A DNA stretch of 64,000 bases, from positions 930,001 through 994,000 of the forward strand of contig NZ_RKLN01000001.1 in the NCBI RefSeq assembly GCF_004011835.1, in the 5' to 3' direction. The notes under the pieces were generated by a model. That model worked only from the letters and a program-made list of their open reading frames with translations. It was not told the origin of the DNA and searched no databases. Positions 63,571 to 64,000 of this stretch are shown here, piece after piece. Position numbers and translations under genes: made by a program. This DNA is from Rhodococcus spongiicola (lineage in GTDB: Bacteria > Actinomycetota > Actinomycetes > Mycobacteriales > Mycobacteriaceae). Within the stretch, counting starts at the first letter, position 1, and each line of letters begins with the position of its first letter.

Positions 63571-64000
63571 CGCGGCGTCCGTCGCGGGCTCGGGCAGGTA
63601 CCGACGCCACTTGACGAGGACGAGCGCCAGGCTCGCCAACGCGGCCACCGCTCCGACGACGAACATCAGCGGGTAGGTCAACGCAGGGTTTGCCTCCGTG
63701 ATCATCGCCATCACCGCCGGCACCGCGAAGCCCAGGTAGCTGAGGGAGTAGAAGACCGCAGTGAGACCGGCCAGATCGTCCGGTCCGGCGATGCGTTGGA
63801 CCTCCAGCAAGCCCGATACCAGCGCGAGACCGTAGCCACACCCGAGGACCGCGGCCGCGATCATCGACATGGGCACCGTTAGGACTCCCGATGCGACAGC
63901 CGCAATGGACATGCCTGCCACGAGCACTCCGAAGGCCACGGCGACCGCCCGGCCGTTGCGTGGAGTATCGATCCTGCGCCCGAGTGCCTGGATCGCGAAT
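63556..64000 (-). CDS. MFS transporter, C-terminal part (truncated by window edge)
   Basis: The last about 148 codons of a major facilitator protein; the frame is open to base 64000, so the start lies beyond the window. At least four hydrophobic helices are visible (VAFGVLVAGMSIAAVASGVLTV, MIAAAVLGCGYGLALVSGLLEVQ, AVFYSLSYLGFAVPAVMAMI, PLMFVVGAVAALASLALVLV). The segment LGRRIDTPRNGR fits an MFS loop between helices. It is probably a YcaD/AraJ-like efflux protein; the cargo is unknown. Its last 15 bases overlap the end of the M1 peptidase gene on the other strand. Confidence 0.82.
   Translation of the reverse strand, partial: FAIQALGRRIDTPRNGRAVAVAFGVLVAGMSIAAVASGVLTVPMSMIAAAVLGCGYGLALVSGLLEVQRIAGPDDLAGLTAVFYSLSYLGFAVPAVMAMITEANPALTYPLMFVVGAVAALASLALVLVKWRRYLPEPATDAASGLG

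Overview
The window is about 64 kb of high-GC DNA with strong GC3 bias, dense genes, many GTG/TTG starts and 4-base GTGA/ATGA overlaps. It looks like a chromosomal segment of a mycolic-acid actinobacterium, most likely Rhodococcus/Prescottella or a close relative in Nocardiaceae. The evidence is content plus order: radA-disA-(Rv3587c-like)-can-mutY-hydrolase-mhuD, then clpC, lsr2-lysS, coaX-panD-panC-DUF2520-Rv3604c-like-DUF3180-folK-folB-folP-folE-ftsH, then hpt-tilS-DUF2342-dacB-ppa. As I remember it, this is the order of the M. tuberculosis Rv3585-Rv3628 region, with insertions between the blocks. I see no phage genes, insertion sequences, rRNA, tRNA or CRISPR array.

Layout. 0-6 kb: genome maintenance (RadA, DisA, MutY), carbonic anhydrase and a heme-degrading monooxygenase. 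6-9.5 kb: a cobalamin riboswitch driving the cobalt transporter pair cbtB-cbtA, redox proteins (FrnE-like, OsmC), a decayed WYL-type regulator and a mycothiol/DinB-type protein. 9.5-17 kb: ClpC, a coupled membrane acyltransferase/GT-C-like pair, a secreted lipase and the nucleoid silencer Lsr2. 17-29.4 kb: LysS, a rhodanese operon headed by a cysteine-rich leader peptide, pantothenate/CoA genes, folate genes and FtsH. 29.6-37.6 kb is an accessory stretch: amidase, an unusual membrane Ser/Thr kinase, a TetR/aldo-keto reductase pair and a small ABC exporter operon. 37.7-43.2 kb: purine salvage, TilS, DacB, pyrophosphatase and a LexA-type repressor. 43.3-52.2 kb is mixed accessory: DHA2 drug-efflux pump, crotonase, two TetR units, a flavin reductase, a hemophore-like secreted protein, and a SufS-like enzyme behind a SAM-IV riboswitch. 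52.4-57.7 kb: choline-to-glycine-betaine operon betT-betB-betA. 58.3-63.6 kb: a Pls-type (poly-amino-acid) nonribosomal synthetase coupled to an M1 zinc metallopeptidase. The window ends inside an MFS transporter.

How the genes work together. Several units are self-contained: cbtBA under a B12 switch, the pan/fol biosynthetic runs with overlapping reading frames, choline import followed by two oxidations to betaine, and a synthetase plus peptidase that could make and trim a cationic homopolymer. Regulation is unusually readable: two riboswitches, a putative cysteine attenuator, twin TetR operators at two divergent loci, several -10 boxes placed for leaderless translation, and perfect hairpin terminators.

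The most interesting items are the Pls-M1 peptidase unit, the planctomycete-like kinase with a DFN in place of DFG, the cysteine-rich leader ahead of the rhodanese gene, the LexA-type protein beside ppa, and short tandem duplications that start on or next to the stop codons of clpC, dacB and the MFS gene. All identifications are by eye; no database search was run.
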